Shown piece after piece: positions 16,741 through 25,401 of a stretch of 64,000 bases of DNA. The first letter of the stretch is position 1. Each line of letters opens with the position of its first letter. The translations under genes and the position numbers were made by a program. Origin of the DNA: Pseudomonadota bacterium (lineage in GTDB: Bacteria > Pseudomonadota > Gammaproteobacteria > Xanthomonadales > Xanthomonadaceae); contig JAEZYE010000051.1 in the NCBI GenBank assembly GCA_023419315.1, positions 118,854 to 182,853 on the forward strand, read 5' to 3'. The notes under the pieces are model-generated. The model worked only from the letters and a program-made list of their open reading frames with translations. It did no database searches and had not been told where the DNA came from.

Positions 16741-18237
16741 ATGCCGGAACAACTGCATCACTTCATCAACGGCCAGGCGTTCGCCGGCAGCGGCGAGCGC
16801 ATGGGCGACGTCTTCGACCCGGCAACCGGGCAGATCGCCGCGCGCGTGCCGTTGGCGGAGGTGGCGGAAGTGGAAGCCGCCGTGGAGGCGGCGCAGGCTG
16901 CGTTTGCCGGCTGGAGCACCACCACGCCATTGAACCGCGCGCGCGTGCTGTTCCGTTTCAGGGAACTGCTCGAACGCCATGCCGATGATCTCGCGCTGAG
17001 GATCAGCTACGAACACGGCAAGGTGCTGTCCGACGCACGCGGTGAAGTGACGCGCGGCCTGGAAGTGGTCGAGTTCGCCTGCGGCATACCGCATCTGCTG
17101 AAGGGCGAGCATTCGATGAATGTGGGGCGCGATGTCGATTCCTGGAGCGAGCACGCGCCGCTCGGCGTCGTCGCCGGCATCACGCCGTTCAATTTCCCGG
17201 CAATGGTGCCGCTGTGGATGTTTCCGGTCGCGCTGGCGTGCGGCAACACCTTCGTGCTGAAACCGTCCGAACGCGATCCGTCCGCTTCGCTGATGCTGGC
17301 TTCCCTGTTGAAGCAGGCCGGTCTTCCGGACGGCGTGTTCAACGTCGTGCATGGCGACAAGGTCGCCGTCGATGCCCTGCTGGATGATCCGCGCGTGCAG
17401 GCGGTGAGCTTCGTCGGTTCGACGCCGATCGCCGAATACATCTACGCGCGCGGCAGCGCCAACGGCAAGCGCGTGCAGGCGCTGGGCGGCGCGAAGAACC
17501 ACATGGTCATCCTGCCCGATGCCGACATCGACGGTGCGGTGGCCGCGCTGCTTGGTGCCGGCTATGGCTCCGCGGGCGAGCGTTGCATGGCGATCTCGGT
17601 CGCCGTGTGCGTGGGCGATCACACGGCCGACGCCTTGATCGAACGCCTGGCGCCGAAAGTCTCCGCGTTGCGCATCGGACCCGGCGCGCAGGATCCGGAA
17701 ATGGGGCCGCTGGTCACGGCAGCCCATCGCGACCGCGTCGCGGGCTATGTCGATCTCGGCGTGGACGAAGGTGCGAGCCTGGTCGTCGACGGTCGCGGAC
17801 ACGCGGTCGAGGGCCACCCGGACGGCTTCTATCTGGGCGGCTGCCTGTTCGACCACGTCACGCCCGACATGCGCGTCTACCGCGAGGAAATCTTCGGCCC
17901 GGTGCTGTGCGTGGTGCGCGTGCCGGATTTCGACACCGCGCTGGAACTGGTCAACACGCACGAATACGGCAACGGCACGGCGGTGTTCACGCGCGACGGC
18001 GGCGTGGCGCGCGAGTTCGCACATCGGGTGCAGGCCGGCATGGTCGGCATCAACGTGCCGATCCCGGTGCCGATGGCGTTCCACAGTTTCGGCGGCTGGA
18101 AGCGTTCCCTCTTCGGTCCGCTGCATGTGCACGGACCGGACGGCGTGCGCTTCTACACGCGCCTGAAAACGATCACCGCGCGCTGGCCGGAAGGCGCGCG
18201 CCATGCCGCCGAGTTCGTCATGCCGACGATGAAGTGA
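16741..18237 (+). CDS. mmsA: CoA-acylating (methyl)malonate-semialdehyde dehydrogenase
   Basis: Aldehyde dehydrogenase of the MMSDH branch (498 residues), converting malonate or methylmalonate semialdehyde with CoA and NAD to acetyl- or propionyl-CoA. Nucleophile Cys282 lies in AGERCMAISV. The residue that is a catalytic Glu in hydrolytic ALDHs is Asn253 in GGAKNHM, the hallmark of the CoA-dependent branch. ITPFNFPAM and FGGWKRSLFG also fit. It is 25 bases downstream of ald. With a beta-alanine:pyruvate transaminase and alanine dehydrogenase upstream, it completes beta-alanine to acetyl-CoA. Use in valine or myo-inositol breakdown is the common alternative in other genomes. Confidence 0.92.
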   Translation: MPEQLHHFINGQAFAGSGERMGDVFDPATGQIAARVPLAEVAEVEAAVEAAQAAFAGWSTTTPLNRARVLFRFRELLERHADDLALRISYEHGKVLSDARGEVTRGLEVVEFACGIPHLLKGEHSMNVGRDVDSWSEHAPLGVVAGITPFNFPAMVPLWMFPVALACGNTFVLKPSERDPSASLMLASLLKQAGLPDGVFNVVHGDKVAVDALLDDPRVQAVSFVGSTPIAEYIYARGSANGKRVQALGGAKNHMVILPDADIDGAVAALLGAGYGSAGERCMAISVAVCVGDHTADALIERLAPKVSALRIGPGAQDPEMGPLVTAAHRDRVAGYVDLGVDEGASLVVDGRGHAVEGHPDGFYLGGCLFDHVTPDMRVYREEIFGPVLCVVRVPDFDTALELVNTHEYGNGTAVFTRDGGVAREFAHRVQAGMVGINVPIPVPMAFHSFGGWKRSLFGPLHVHGPDGVRFYTRLKTITARWPEGARHAAEFVMPTMK

Positions 18238-18247
18238 TCCGCCTTCT

Positions 18248-18865
18248 TCAGTCCCACTCGGCGCGATACACGAAACGCGGCATGTTCCATTCGTAGCGGA
18301 TGGCGAGCATGCGCAGACTGAAACCGGCGACCATCGCGATGCTCTCCGCGATGCCCTGCGGCATCGCCAGATGGTTCAAGCCCAGGTACAGCACGCCCGT
18401 CATCATCGACACGCTGGCGTAGAGTTCCTTCTGGAACAGCAGCGGCACCTGTCCGCACAGCATGTCGCGCAGCACGCCGCCCGCGCAGCCGGTGATCATG
18501 CCGGCCACGACGATGATCAGCAGCGGCAGCTGCATGCCGATGGCGATGTTGCATCCGATCACGGTGAACACCACGAGGCCGATGGCATCCAGCGTCAGGA
18601 ACACCTTGTGCAGCTTGCGCATGTAGGGCGCGATGAACGCCATCGCAAGCGCCGCCGCAACCGTGATCAGCAGGTATTCCGGATGCTCGATCCAGGTCAG
18701 CGGATGGCGATCGATGAGGATGTCGCGAACGGTGCCACCGCCGAGCGCGGTGATCGATGCGATCACGCAGACGCCGAACCAGTCCATTTCCTTTCGACCG
18801 GCGACGAGTGCGGCGGTCATCGCCTCGGCAGTGATGGCGACCAGGTAGAGGATGTGCAGGATCAT
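18248..18865 (-). CDS. Trimeric intracellular cation (TRIC)-type channel family protein, YicG-like
   Basis: Inner-membrane protein of 205 residues with about six to seven hydrophobic helices, formerly UPF0126. It has two internally related halves, each carrying a glycine-rich motif: ALGGGTVRDILI in the first and CAGGVLRDMLCG in the second. These match the GGG-x-R-D repeat that defines the family and, in archaeal and bacterial TRIC homologues, lines the ion path. Physiological cargo in bacteria is unclear; some members have been linked to glycine or cation transport. The gene is downstream of xth on the same strand, 103 bases away, and convergent with mmsA. Confidence 0.85.
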   Translation of the reverse strand: MILHILYLVAITAEAMTAALVAGRKEMDWFGVCVIASITALGGGTVRDILIDRHPLTWIEHPEYLLITVAAALAMAFIAPYMRKLHKVFLTLDAIGLVVFTVIGCNIAIGMQLPLLIIVVAGMITGCAGGVLRDMLCGQVPLLFQKELYASVSMMTGVLYLGLNHLAMPQGIAESIAMVAGFSLRMLAIRYEWNMPRFVYRAEWD

Positions 18866-18968
18866 GTCGATCTTTGGCCAGCGGCCGTTCGCGCGGGAGC
18901 CGCATTAGGGGCGCGGCGCGCCGCACTGTCAAGAAACGGAGGGGCGCGTCTGTTCCGGGTCCGTCAAC

Positions 18969-19787
18969 TCATCTCACCTTCTTGCGCGCGGGCTTCGGCG
19001 CACCCAGTCGTATCCACGTCGGTGCGTGGTCGCTCGGCTTTTCCAGATCGCGGACCCAGCGATCCACACCGGCCTCGCGCAGGAACGGCGCCAGCACCGG
19101 ATTGAGCAGCAGATGATCGATGCGCAGCCCGGCGTCGCGCTGCCAGTGCTGGCGGAAGTAGTCCCAGAAGGTGTAGATGCGCGTGTCCGGATGCTGTTCC
19201 CGCAATGCATCGGTCCAGCCCATGTCGAGCAGCTTGCGATAGCGCTGGCGGCTTTCCGGTTGCAGCAGCGCATCCTTGCGCCACGACGCGGGGTTGTAGA
19301 TGTCGTCGTCGGTAGGCACGACGTTGAAATCGCCCGCGAGGATCACCGGCTTTTCCAGCGCGTGCAGTTTGCGTGCGTGGCGGATAAAGCGATCGAACCA
19401 TTTGAGCTTGTAGTCGAACTTCGGACCGGGCTGCGGATTGCCATTCGGCAGATAGAGGCAGGCGACCGTCATGCCGAACGCATCCACTTCCAGATAGCGC
19501 GCCTGCGTGTCGGACGGATCACCGGGCAATGCGCGGCGGATCTCGGTGGATTCATGGCCGCGCGTCAGTACCGCAACGCCGTTCCACGAAGACTGCCCCA
19601 CCCAGCGCGCGTGATAGCCGGCTTTCTCGATGTCCTTGCGCGGGAATCCCTGGTCGATCGACTTGAGTTCCTGCAGGCAGGCGATGTCCGGCTTTTCCTT
19701 CGCCAGCCAGCGCAGCAGGTGCGGCAGCCGCGTGCGGATGCCGTTGACGTTGAACGTGGCGACGGTAAGCGTGGCGCGGCGGCTCAT
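18969..19787 (-). CDS. xth: Exodeoxyribonuclease III (AP endonuclease)
   Basis: Mg-dependent DNA repair nuclease that cleaves 5' of abasic sites and trims 3' ends in base excision repair. The 272-residue protein from the ATG at 19787 has all EEP/Exo III motifs: ATFNVNGIR, CLQELKS (metal-binding Glu), the DFNVVPTDDDIYNP region, RIDHLL, and the terminal SDHAP with the catalytic Asp-His pair. Upstream in-frame Met codons give no conserved sequence. The basic C-terminal tail (KPARKK) may contact DNA. It lies close to a Nei-like glycosylase and an AlkA-like glycosylase elsewhere in the window, but not in an operon with them. Confidence 0.93.
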   Translation of the reverse strand: MSRRATLTVATFNVNGIRTRLPHLLRWLAKEKPDIACLQELKSIDQGFPRKDIEKAGYHARWVGQSSWNGVAVLTRGHESTEIRRALPGDPSDTQARYLEVDAFGMTVACLYLPNGNPQPGPKFDYKLKWFDRFIRHARKLHALEKPVILAGDFNVVPTDDDIYNPASWRKDALLQPESRQRYRKLLDMGWTDALREQHPDTRIYTFWDYFRQHWQRDAGLRIDHLLLNPVLAPFLREAGVDRWVRDLEKPSDHAPTWIRLGAPKPARKKVR

Positions 19788-19947
19788 GCGTGACTGCGGA
19801 TGGGACCGTGCATGGACAAGGCGTGTGTTCGCGGGAGTCGTCCGCACCGTAGGCGCGCGCCCATCATGATGAAGTGAACGCGGGCGGCTTCACGCCGGCA
19901 TGCACGGCGCGCTGGCTATCCTCGGCCCATGGACCGGAACCCTGATC

Positions 19948-20514
19948 ATGAAGCCGGATTCGCGCGGTAGCCGCGAGCCCGCGGCGCTGTTGATCATCGA
20001 CCTGATCAACCTGTTCGACTTTCCCGGAGGCGATGGGCTCGCACGCCAGACCCGGCCGGTGGCGCGCCGCGTGCGCGCATTGCGCGACCGCTTCCGCAAG
20101 GCGGGATCGCCGGTGATTTACGTCAACGACAACTTCATGCACTGGCAGGCCGACTTCAGGGAAATCGTCGCGATCTGTTCGCATCCCGATGCACCGGGGG
20201 CTGACATCGTCGAACAGTTGCGGCCCGAACCGGACGACTATTTCATCCTCAAGCCCAAGCATTCGGCGTTCCTGGCGACACCGCTGCCGCTGCTGCTGGC
20301 CAAGCTGGGCGTGCGTCGGCTGGTGCTGACCGGCGTGGCCGCCGATTCCTGCATCCTCGCCACTGCCATGGACGCGCATGCGCGCGAATTCGTCATCGAG
20401 ATTCCGCACGATGGCGTGGCCTCGCGATCACCGCGCCTGCGCGATCAGGCGCTGTCGGCGCTTCGCGACGCCTCGTGCGCGGCGATCACGCGCTGCAGCA
20501 GCGTGCAGCCCTGA
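19948..20514 (+). CDS. Isochorismatase-family cysteine hydrolase
   Basis: A 188-residue cysteine hydrolase with the three-residue catalytic set of the family: Asp in ALLIIDLIN, Lys in ILKPKHSAF, and Cys in GVAADSCILAT near the C-terminal third. Members hydrolyse amides or vinyl ethers (nicotinamidase, peroxyureidoacrylate hydrolase, isochorismatase). The substrate of this one cannot be predicted. The start at 19948 (MKPDSRG) is preferred because the next 12 residues lead directly into the first beta-strand; an upstream ATG at 19900 is possible. The nei-like gene follows after 10 bases on the same strand. Confidence 0.82.
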   Translation: MKPDSRGSREPAALLIIDLINLFDFPGGDGLARQTRPVARRVRALRDRFRKAGSPVIYVNDNFMHWQADFREIVAICSHPDAPGADIVEQLRPEPDDYFILKPKHSAFLATPLPLLLAKLGVRRLVLTGVAADSCILATAMDAHAREFVIEIPHDGVASRSPRLRDQALSALRDASCAAITRCSSVQP

Positions 20515-20524
20515 GACACGCGCG

Positions 20525-21262
20525 ATGCCGGAAGGTCCGTCCCTGGTCATCCTCCGCGAGCAGGCCGCAAAGTTCCAGCGGCGCACCGTGCGCGAAGTCG
20601 GCGGCAACAGCCGCATGGACATCGGCCGCATGCAGCGGCGCAAGGTCGTGGCGATCCGCACGTGGGGAAAGCACCTGCTGATCGAGTTCTCCAACTTCAC
20701 CCTGCGCGTGCATCTGATGCTGTTCGGCAGCTACCGCATCGACGAGCGCAAGCCGGCGCCGGCGGTGCCGCGGCTCAGCCTGCGCTTCGACAACGGCGAG
20801 CTCAACCTCTATGCGTGCTCGTTGCGTTTCATCGAACAGCCGCTCGATGAGGTCTACGACTGGCGCGCCGACGTGATGTCGGAGGAATGGGATCCGAAGC
20901 TTGCGCGGAGCAAGCTCAAGGCGATGCCGGCGACGCTGGCCTGCGATGCGTTGCTTGACCAGACGGTGTTCTCCGGCGTCGGCAACATCATCAAGAACGA
21001 AGTGCTGTACCGGATCGGCGTGCATCCGTGCAGCCGGGTGGGCGCAATGCCGGCACGCGAGCGCAACGAGATGATCAAGCAGGCACGCGTCTACAGCTTC
21101 GAGTTCCTCGAATGGCGCAAGGCCAACGTGCTGCGCAAGCATTGGCTGGTCCACAACAAAGGACAATGCCCGCGCGGGCACGGCAAGCTCATCCGCGCCT
21201 ATCTGGGCAGAACCCACCGGCGCAGCTTCTTTTGCACGCAGTGCCAGACACGGTTCGACTGA
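20525..21262 (+). CDS. nei: Fpg/Nei-family DNA glycosylase (endonuclease VIII-like) with variant zinc finger
   Basis: Bifunctional DNA glycosylase/AP lyase for oxidised bases, 245 residues. The catalytic N-terminus MPEGP is present (Pro2, Glu3), and Lys49 in TWGKHLLIEF is the conserved beta-hairpin lysine. The helix-two-turn-helix region is FSGVGNIIKNEVLYR. The C-terminal zinc finger reads CPRGH then, 17 residues on, CTQC, so one of the usual four cysteines appears replaced by His with altered spacing. FFCTQCQTRF ends the protein as expected. The start gives the obligatory Pro2 after Met removal. It follows the isochorismatase-like gene closely. Nei rather than Fpg is favoured by MPEGPS and length; this is not certain. 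Confidence 0.85.
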   Translation: MPEGPSLVILREQAAKFQRRTVREVGGNSRMDIGRMQRRKVVAIRTWGKHLLIEFSNFTLRVHLMLFGSYRIDERKPAPAVPRLSLRFDNGELNLYACSLRFIEQPLDEVYDWRADVMSEEWDPKLARSKLKAMPATLACDALLDQTVFSGVGNIIKNEVLYRIGVHPCSRVGAMPARERNEMIKQARVYSFEFLEWRKANVLRKHWLVHNKGQCPRGHGKLIRAYLGRTHRRSFFCTQCQTRFD

Positions 21263-21286
21263 GCGGCTCGTTCGCGCGGGCCGTTG

Positions 21287-22033
21287 TCAGAGAATCGTTC
21301 CTGCGATTGCCGTCTCCAGCTTCGGCATCGGACACTGGTCCGGGGTCCGGGCTTCCCAGGCTTCCATCGCGATCCGGCGCCCCTCGGCCAGAGCCGGACT
21401 CTCTTTGGCGTTGCCGTCGGACGTTGCCATCCTGAAATCGAACGGCACGATGCGCATGCATTCGATCGCGGCGCCGTCGATCACGACTTCGGGCAGGCGG
21501 CTGTCGGCGAGCGAGGCGTGGATGGCCTCTTCGAACGTTCGAAGCCACGATGATTCACCGCCTTCGCCCTGCGACCAGACGAGCCGCGGTTCGACCAGTT
21601 CGCCGTTACGCCGCTGGGTGACGGCATAGATGAACGAGGCCGACACCTCGCTGCGCATCGCACTCTCCGGATAACGCGGCGCCACCATCTGCTGTTTGGG
21701 ATCGAACAGTTGCGCCTCCACGACCTTCAGCACCTGCCCGCCCTGCGTGGTGGGCACGAGTTGTGCCCGCAGGGCCCAGTCGTTGGTGACGGAAGCCGGC
21801 TTGCCCTGCCAGAGCACCGGCTTGAAGCGCCATTGCGTGACGCGCCGGACGAGCAACTGGCGCACCGCATCCGGCAACGCGGCATCCGGTGTCACCGACG
21901 ACACGCTGCCGTCGCCGGCCACCTGGATCCGCATCCGCAATTCCAGCAGCGACGGCGGCGTCGATGAGGACGGCGCGGCCGCCGATGCGACGCCCGCGCA
22001 GAACAGAGCCACCAGTACGATGATGCGCTTCAT
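21287..22033 (-). CDS. Exported protein with TonB-C-like domains, function unknown
   Basis: A 248-residue protein from the ATG at 22033, with a cleavable signal peptide (KRIIVLVALFCAGVASAAA). Two segments resemble TonB C-terminal-type folds: residues about 35-80 (VSSVTPDAALPDAVRQLLVRRVTQWRFKPVLWQG) and a second region starting at RYPESAMRSEVSASFIYAV. Such duplicated TonB-C-like modules occur in many Xanthomonadaceae periplasmic proteins without a transmembrane anchor, so energy coupling is not implied. It is 81 bases downstream of rlmKL on the same strand. No other domain is recognised. Confidence 0.7.
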   Translation of the reverse strand: MKRIIVLVALFCAGVASAAAPSSSTPPSLLELRMRIQVAGDGSVSSVTPDAALPDAVRQLLVRRVTQWRFKPVLWQGKPASVTNDWALRAQLVPTTQGGQVLKVVEAQLFDPKQQMVAPRYPESAMRSEVSASFIYAVTQRRNGELVEPRLVWSQGEGGESSWLRTFEEAIHASLADSRLPEVVIDGAAIECMRIVPFDFRMATSDGNAKESPALAEGRRIAMEAWEARTPDQCPMPKLETAIAGTIL

Positions 22034-22114
22034 GCCCGAATCTCCCGGTCCGAACAGCCTGCACCGCGGCATGTTCGCCAAGCCGACCGGAGTCCGCAAG
22101 TGCGGGTCCCAGGC

Positions 22115-24250
22115 TCAGGCCCGGGTCAGTCGCCAGCAGCGGTGGATACGGGGATTGCGCTCGAAGTCCGGCGGAATCGTCTGCGGCGTGATGTCCTCGC
22201 AGCGGGCGAACGCGGCGATTTCGTTTTCTTCCAGGCGGAAGCGGCGGAAGTTGTTGCTGAAGTACAGCACGCCGTCGGGCGCCAGCCGCGACACCGCCGC
22301 GCGCAGCAGGCGCACGTGTTCCTTCTGCACATCGAAATCGTCGGCGCGCGCGGAGTTCGAAAACGTCGGCGGGTCGCAGAAGATCAGATCGTATTCGTCG
22401 TGTTCGGCTTCCAGCCAGCGCACGGCGTCGGCCTGCACCAGGCGATGCGACGCGCCCGCATGGCCGTTGGCGGCGAGATTGTCCGCGCACCATTGCAGGT
22501 AGGTGCCGGACAGATCGACGCTGGTCGTGCTGGCCGCGCCGCCGACCGCCACTTCCACGCTGGCAACGCCGGTGTAGCTGAAGAGATTGAGGAAGTGCTT
22601 GCCGCGCGCCTCTCGCTGCATGCGCGCACGCAGCGGACGGTGATCCAGGAACAGGCCGGTATCCAGGTAATCGAACAGGTTCACGCGCAGGCGCGCGCCG
22701 TGTTCGCGCACCCAGAGCCCGTGATCGCGCTCCTCGAAACGGCCGTATTTGCTGCCGCCCTTGCCGCGCGCACGCGACTTGATCGCCACCTGCTCCGGCG
22801 GCACGCCGAACACATCGCGCGCAGCTGCGAGCAGTTCGCTGAAGCGGCGCCGCACGTCGGCTTCGGGAATGCTGGCCGGCGCGGCGTACTCCTGCACGTG
22901 CAGGAACACCGGGCCGTCGTTCTCCTGCTGGTAGACGTCGATGGCGGCCGCGTACTCGGGCAGATCCGCATCGTAGGCGCGGTAGCAGGTGAGCTGCTCG
23001 CGCGTGCGCCATGCCTTGAGCTTCTTGAGGTTCTTGCGCACGCGGTTGGCGACCATCTGCGCGCCTTCGCTCAACGCGCGCGGTTCGCCGCGTTCGCGCA
23101 CCGGAACGGCAATCGGATCGCAGACGATGAGCGCGCACTCGATCGCGCCGTTGAACATCTGGTACTTCTTCTGCGCGCGCAGTCCGGTGGCGCGCGCGAG
23201 TTCGGCGTTGCCGCACAACAGGCTGGCGCCCCACTGCGGTACGGCCCTCTGCAGGGCGTCGCCGAGCAGGTGATAGAGCTCCGGATCGGCCGCAAGCCGT
23301 TCGTCGTACGGCGGATTGCACACCACCAGCCCCGCGGCTTCCACGTCGGGCGCCGTCAATTGCGCCACGTCGAGCGTGCGCCACTGGATCTGTCCGGCGA
23401 GGCCGGCCAGCACGGCGTTCTCGCCGGCGGCGCGGATGGCGCGACCGTCGAGATCACTGCCGAAAAACACCGGACGCAAGGCAGAACGCCCGCGGCTTTC
23501 GCGGGCGACGGCATCGGCAAAAAGGTCGCGCCAGCACGCGGCATCGAAGCCCAGCCAGCGACTGGGCAACACGTTGCCGTGCCGCTGCAGGCCCGGCGCG
23601 ACATCGGCCGCCATCAGCGCACCTTCGATCAGCAAGGTGCCGCTGCCGCACATCGGATCCAGCAATGCGCCGCCGTCGTGATAGCGCTTCGGCCAGCCGC
23701 CGCGCATCAGCACGGCCGCCGCCAGGTTCTCCTTCAGCGGGGCTTCGTTCTGCTCACGCCGCCAGCCGCGGCGGTGCATCGGTCCGCCACCGAGATCGAT
23801 CGACAGCGTCGCGCGTCCCTTGCGCAACGAGAAGTTCAGGCGCACGTCCGGCTGTTCGACATCGACCGAAGGACGTTCCAGCCCCTGCTGCCGCAATCGA
23901 TCGACGACGGCGTCCTTGATGCGCTGCGCAGCGAAGCGTGCATGCGTGATCACCTCGCCGGAGACGTGCGCATCGACCGCCAGCATCAGCTCGGGACGCA
24001 GGTGGGTTTCCCACGCCACGTCGAACGCACCGCGATAGAGCGCGTCTTCATCCGGGCATTCGTAGTCCGCAATCGGCCACAGCACCCGGCTGGCCAGTCG
24101 CGACCACAGCACCGCGCGCTGCGCATCGGCCAGGCTGCCCTCGACGTTCACGCCGGCAATGGTCGCGGTCGCACGCGCGGCGCCCAACGCCACCAGTTCG
24201 TCGGCGAGCAGGTATTCCAGGCCTTTGGCGCAGGAGACGAAGAACTTCAA
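22115..24250 (-). CDS. rlmKL: Bifunctional 23S rRNA (guanine-N2/N7) methyltransferase RlmKL
   Basis: Fused SAM-dependent enzyme (711 residues) modifying G2445 and G2069 of 23S rRNA. The N-terminal part has a ferredoxin-like and THUMP domain (MKFFVSCAKGLEYLLADEL to about 155). The RlmL methyltransferase follows, with LLDPMCGSGTLLIEGAL and the catalytic NPPYDERL. The C-terminal RlmK domain carries FLNLFSYTGVASVEVAVGGA and DPPTFSNS. Length matches E. coli RlmL/YcbY (702). The start follows a short leader with no conserved upstream frame. Antisense reading frames across this gene are shadows of its GC-rich codons. Confidence 0.94.
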   Translation of the reverse strand: MKFFVSCAKGLEYLLADELVALGAARATATIAGVNVEGSLADAQRAVLWSRLASRVLWPIADYECPDEDALYRGAFDVAWETHLRPELMLAVDAHVSGEVITHARFAAQRIKDAVVDRLRQQGLERPSVDVEQPDVRLNFSLRKGRATLSIDLGGGPMHRRGWRREQNEAPLKENLAAAVLMRGGWPKRYHDGGALLDPMCGSGTLLIEGALMAADVAPGLQRHGNVLPSRWLGFDAACWRDLFADAVARESRGRSALRPVFFGSDLDGRAIRAAGENAVLAGLAGQIQWRTLDVAQLTAPDVEAAGLVVCNPPYDERLAADPELYHLLGDALQRAVPQWGASLLCGNAELARATGLRAQKKYQMFNGAIECALIVCDPIAVPVRERGEPRALSEGAQMVANRVRKNLKKLKAWRTREQLTCYRAYDADLPEYAAAIDVYQQENDGPVFLHVQEYAAPASIPEADVRRRFSELLAAARDVFGVPPEQVAIKSRARGKGGSKYGRFEERDHGLWVREHGARLRVNLFDYLDTGLFLDHRPLRARMQREARGKHFLNLFSYTGVASVEVAVGGAASTTSVDLSGTYLQWCADNLAANGHAGASHRLVQADAVRWLEAEHDEYDLIFCDPPTFSNSARADDFDVQKEHVRLLRAAVSRLAPDGVLYFSNNFRRFRLEENEIAAFARCEDITPQTIPPDFERNPRIHRCWRLTRA

Positions 24251-24298
24251 GGCAACTCCGGGCAGTGCGGGAACGCGGGTTCTGAAAAATGGGGGGCG

Positions 24299-24838
24299 TC
24301 AGAGCGAGGCGAGCAGTTGTGCGAACGCTTCGGCCGAGGTTTCCACATGGGCGGACAGGCGGTGCGCGTCATCGACCATCAGCAGGCGCGCGCGACGCAA
24401 CCGCGCCCATTCGGCCACCAGCGGCGCAGGGATCAGTTCATCGTCCCAACCGTGGATGACGGACACCGGTATCGCCGGGGCATCCAGTTCGGGCAGCGGT
24501 CCCATCGTCAACGGCGGCGCCATCAGGAACAGCGCACGCACGGGCACGTCCAGCGACACGCGCGCGGAAATGTAGGCGCCGAGGCTGGAGCCGGCCAGCA
24601 CCAGCGGGCCGCGCGCGGACATTTCGGCGGCACGCTCGCGCAGGCGGATGAGCCGCGCTTCGACATCGCCGAGCGAACTGATGTCATGCCGTGCGTCCAG
24701 ATCGGTGTAGTCCGGGCGCTCATGCGTCCAGCCCATCCGCTCGGCCGCTTCGGCCAGCGCCGTGACCTTGGTCGCGTCCGGGCCGCTTTCGAAACCGTGG
24801 GAAAGAATGCAATGCCCACGGGTTGAGGAATGGATCAC
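24299..24838 (-). CDS. Small alpha/beta hydrolase (YqiA/YcfP-like)
   Basis: A 179-residue serine hydrolase of the minimal alpha/beta fold. It shows an N-terminal ILSHGFESGP strand, the nucleophile elbow AGSSLGAY, an Asp region at VIHGWDDELIP, and the catalytic His in DDAHRLSAH. It resembles the short esterase group of unknown natural substrate. The start is the GTG at 24838: its GTGA overlaps the TGA of the upstream MOSC gene by four bases, indicating translational coupling. No ATG start is available near the conserved N-terminus. The two proteins may act together, but no known pathway links them. Confidence 0.8.
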   Translation of the reverse strand: MIHSSTRGHCILSHGFESGPDATKVTALAEAAERMGWTHERPDYTDLDARHDISSLGDVEARLIRLRERAAEMSARGPLVLAGSSLGAYISARVSLDVPVRALFLMAPPLTMGPLPELDAPAIPVSVIHGWDDELIPAPLVAEWARLRRARLLMVDDAHRLSAHVETSAEAFAQLLASL

Positions 24839-25326
24839 AGGGCCTCCACTGCGTCGCCGATCCGGAATACGCCGCCGCTGATGATGCGTGCGCACAGGCC
24901 GCCGTGGCCGCGCATCGCGTTGTAGCCGCCAGGCCCGAGCGCATCTTCCATGCGCGAGCACGGATCGCAGTCGTCGGTCCCTTCCAGCACGGCCTCGCCG
25001 ATGCGGAAATGACGGCCCTTCAGCGCGATCACCGGGATGCCCGAAACCACCACGTTCCGGCGCAGCAGCGTCGGCAGCAGATCCGGCCGCGCAGCCAACT
25101 GTGCGATGACCGGCAGGTGTTCGGCCTGGATGAGCGTCACGCCGCGCTTGCCGTTGCTGCCGCGATAGCGATCGCCGACCAGTCCGGCGCCGGGTTCCGC
25201 CTGCGCCTGTCCGACTTCGATCATCGGCGCTTCCCGCTTCGGACGCAGGCCGATCCAGTCGACGCGACCGGCGCGCGGCAACGTGGCCATCAGGTGCGCC
25301 AACGGGGAATCGGGAGACAGCGGCAT
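24835..25326 (-). CDS. MOSC-domain protein (molybdenum cofactor sulfurase C-terminal type)
   Basis: A 163-residue stand-alone MOSC protein. The fold is indicated by GLVGDRYRGSNGKRGVTLIQAEHLP, NVVVSGIPV, and the C-terminal GYNAMRGHGGLCARIISGG, in which the conserved cysteine is thought to carry sulfur or bind Moco. A DDCDPCSRM stretch adds two more Cys. Related YiiM/YcbX proteins help reduce N-hydroxylated compounds or handle molybdopterin sulfur. The ATG at 25326 (MPLSPDSPLAH) is the likely start, with an internal ATG 12 codons later as alternative. It overlaps the downstream hydrolase gene by GTGA. Confidence 0.82.
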   Translation of the reverse strand: MPLSPDSPLAHLMATLPRAGRVDWIGLRPKREAPMIEVGQAQAEPGAGLVGDRYRGSNGKRGVTLIQAEHLPVIAQLAARPDLLPTLLRRNVVVSGIPVIALKGRHFRIGEAVLEGTDDCDPCSRMEDALGPGGYNAMRGHGGLCARIISGGVFRIGDAVEAL

Positions 25327-25401
25327 GGGCAAATCCGGCGCGGTGATGCGGGTGCGGCAGTTTAACCCGCCGCCCCGGTTCCGCCCTGCTAGCATTCGGC
25401 C

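Noticed and set aside
22100..24826. Open reading frame of about 900 codons on the + strand opposite rlmKL
   Set aside because: It mirrors the GC-rich codons of rlmKL, has no recognisable domain, and is Arg/Ala/His-rich as expected for an antisense frame.
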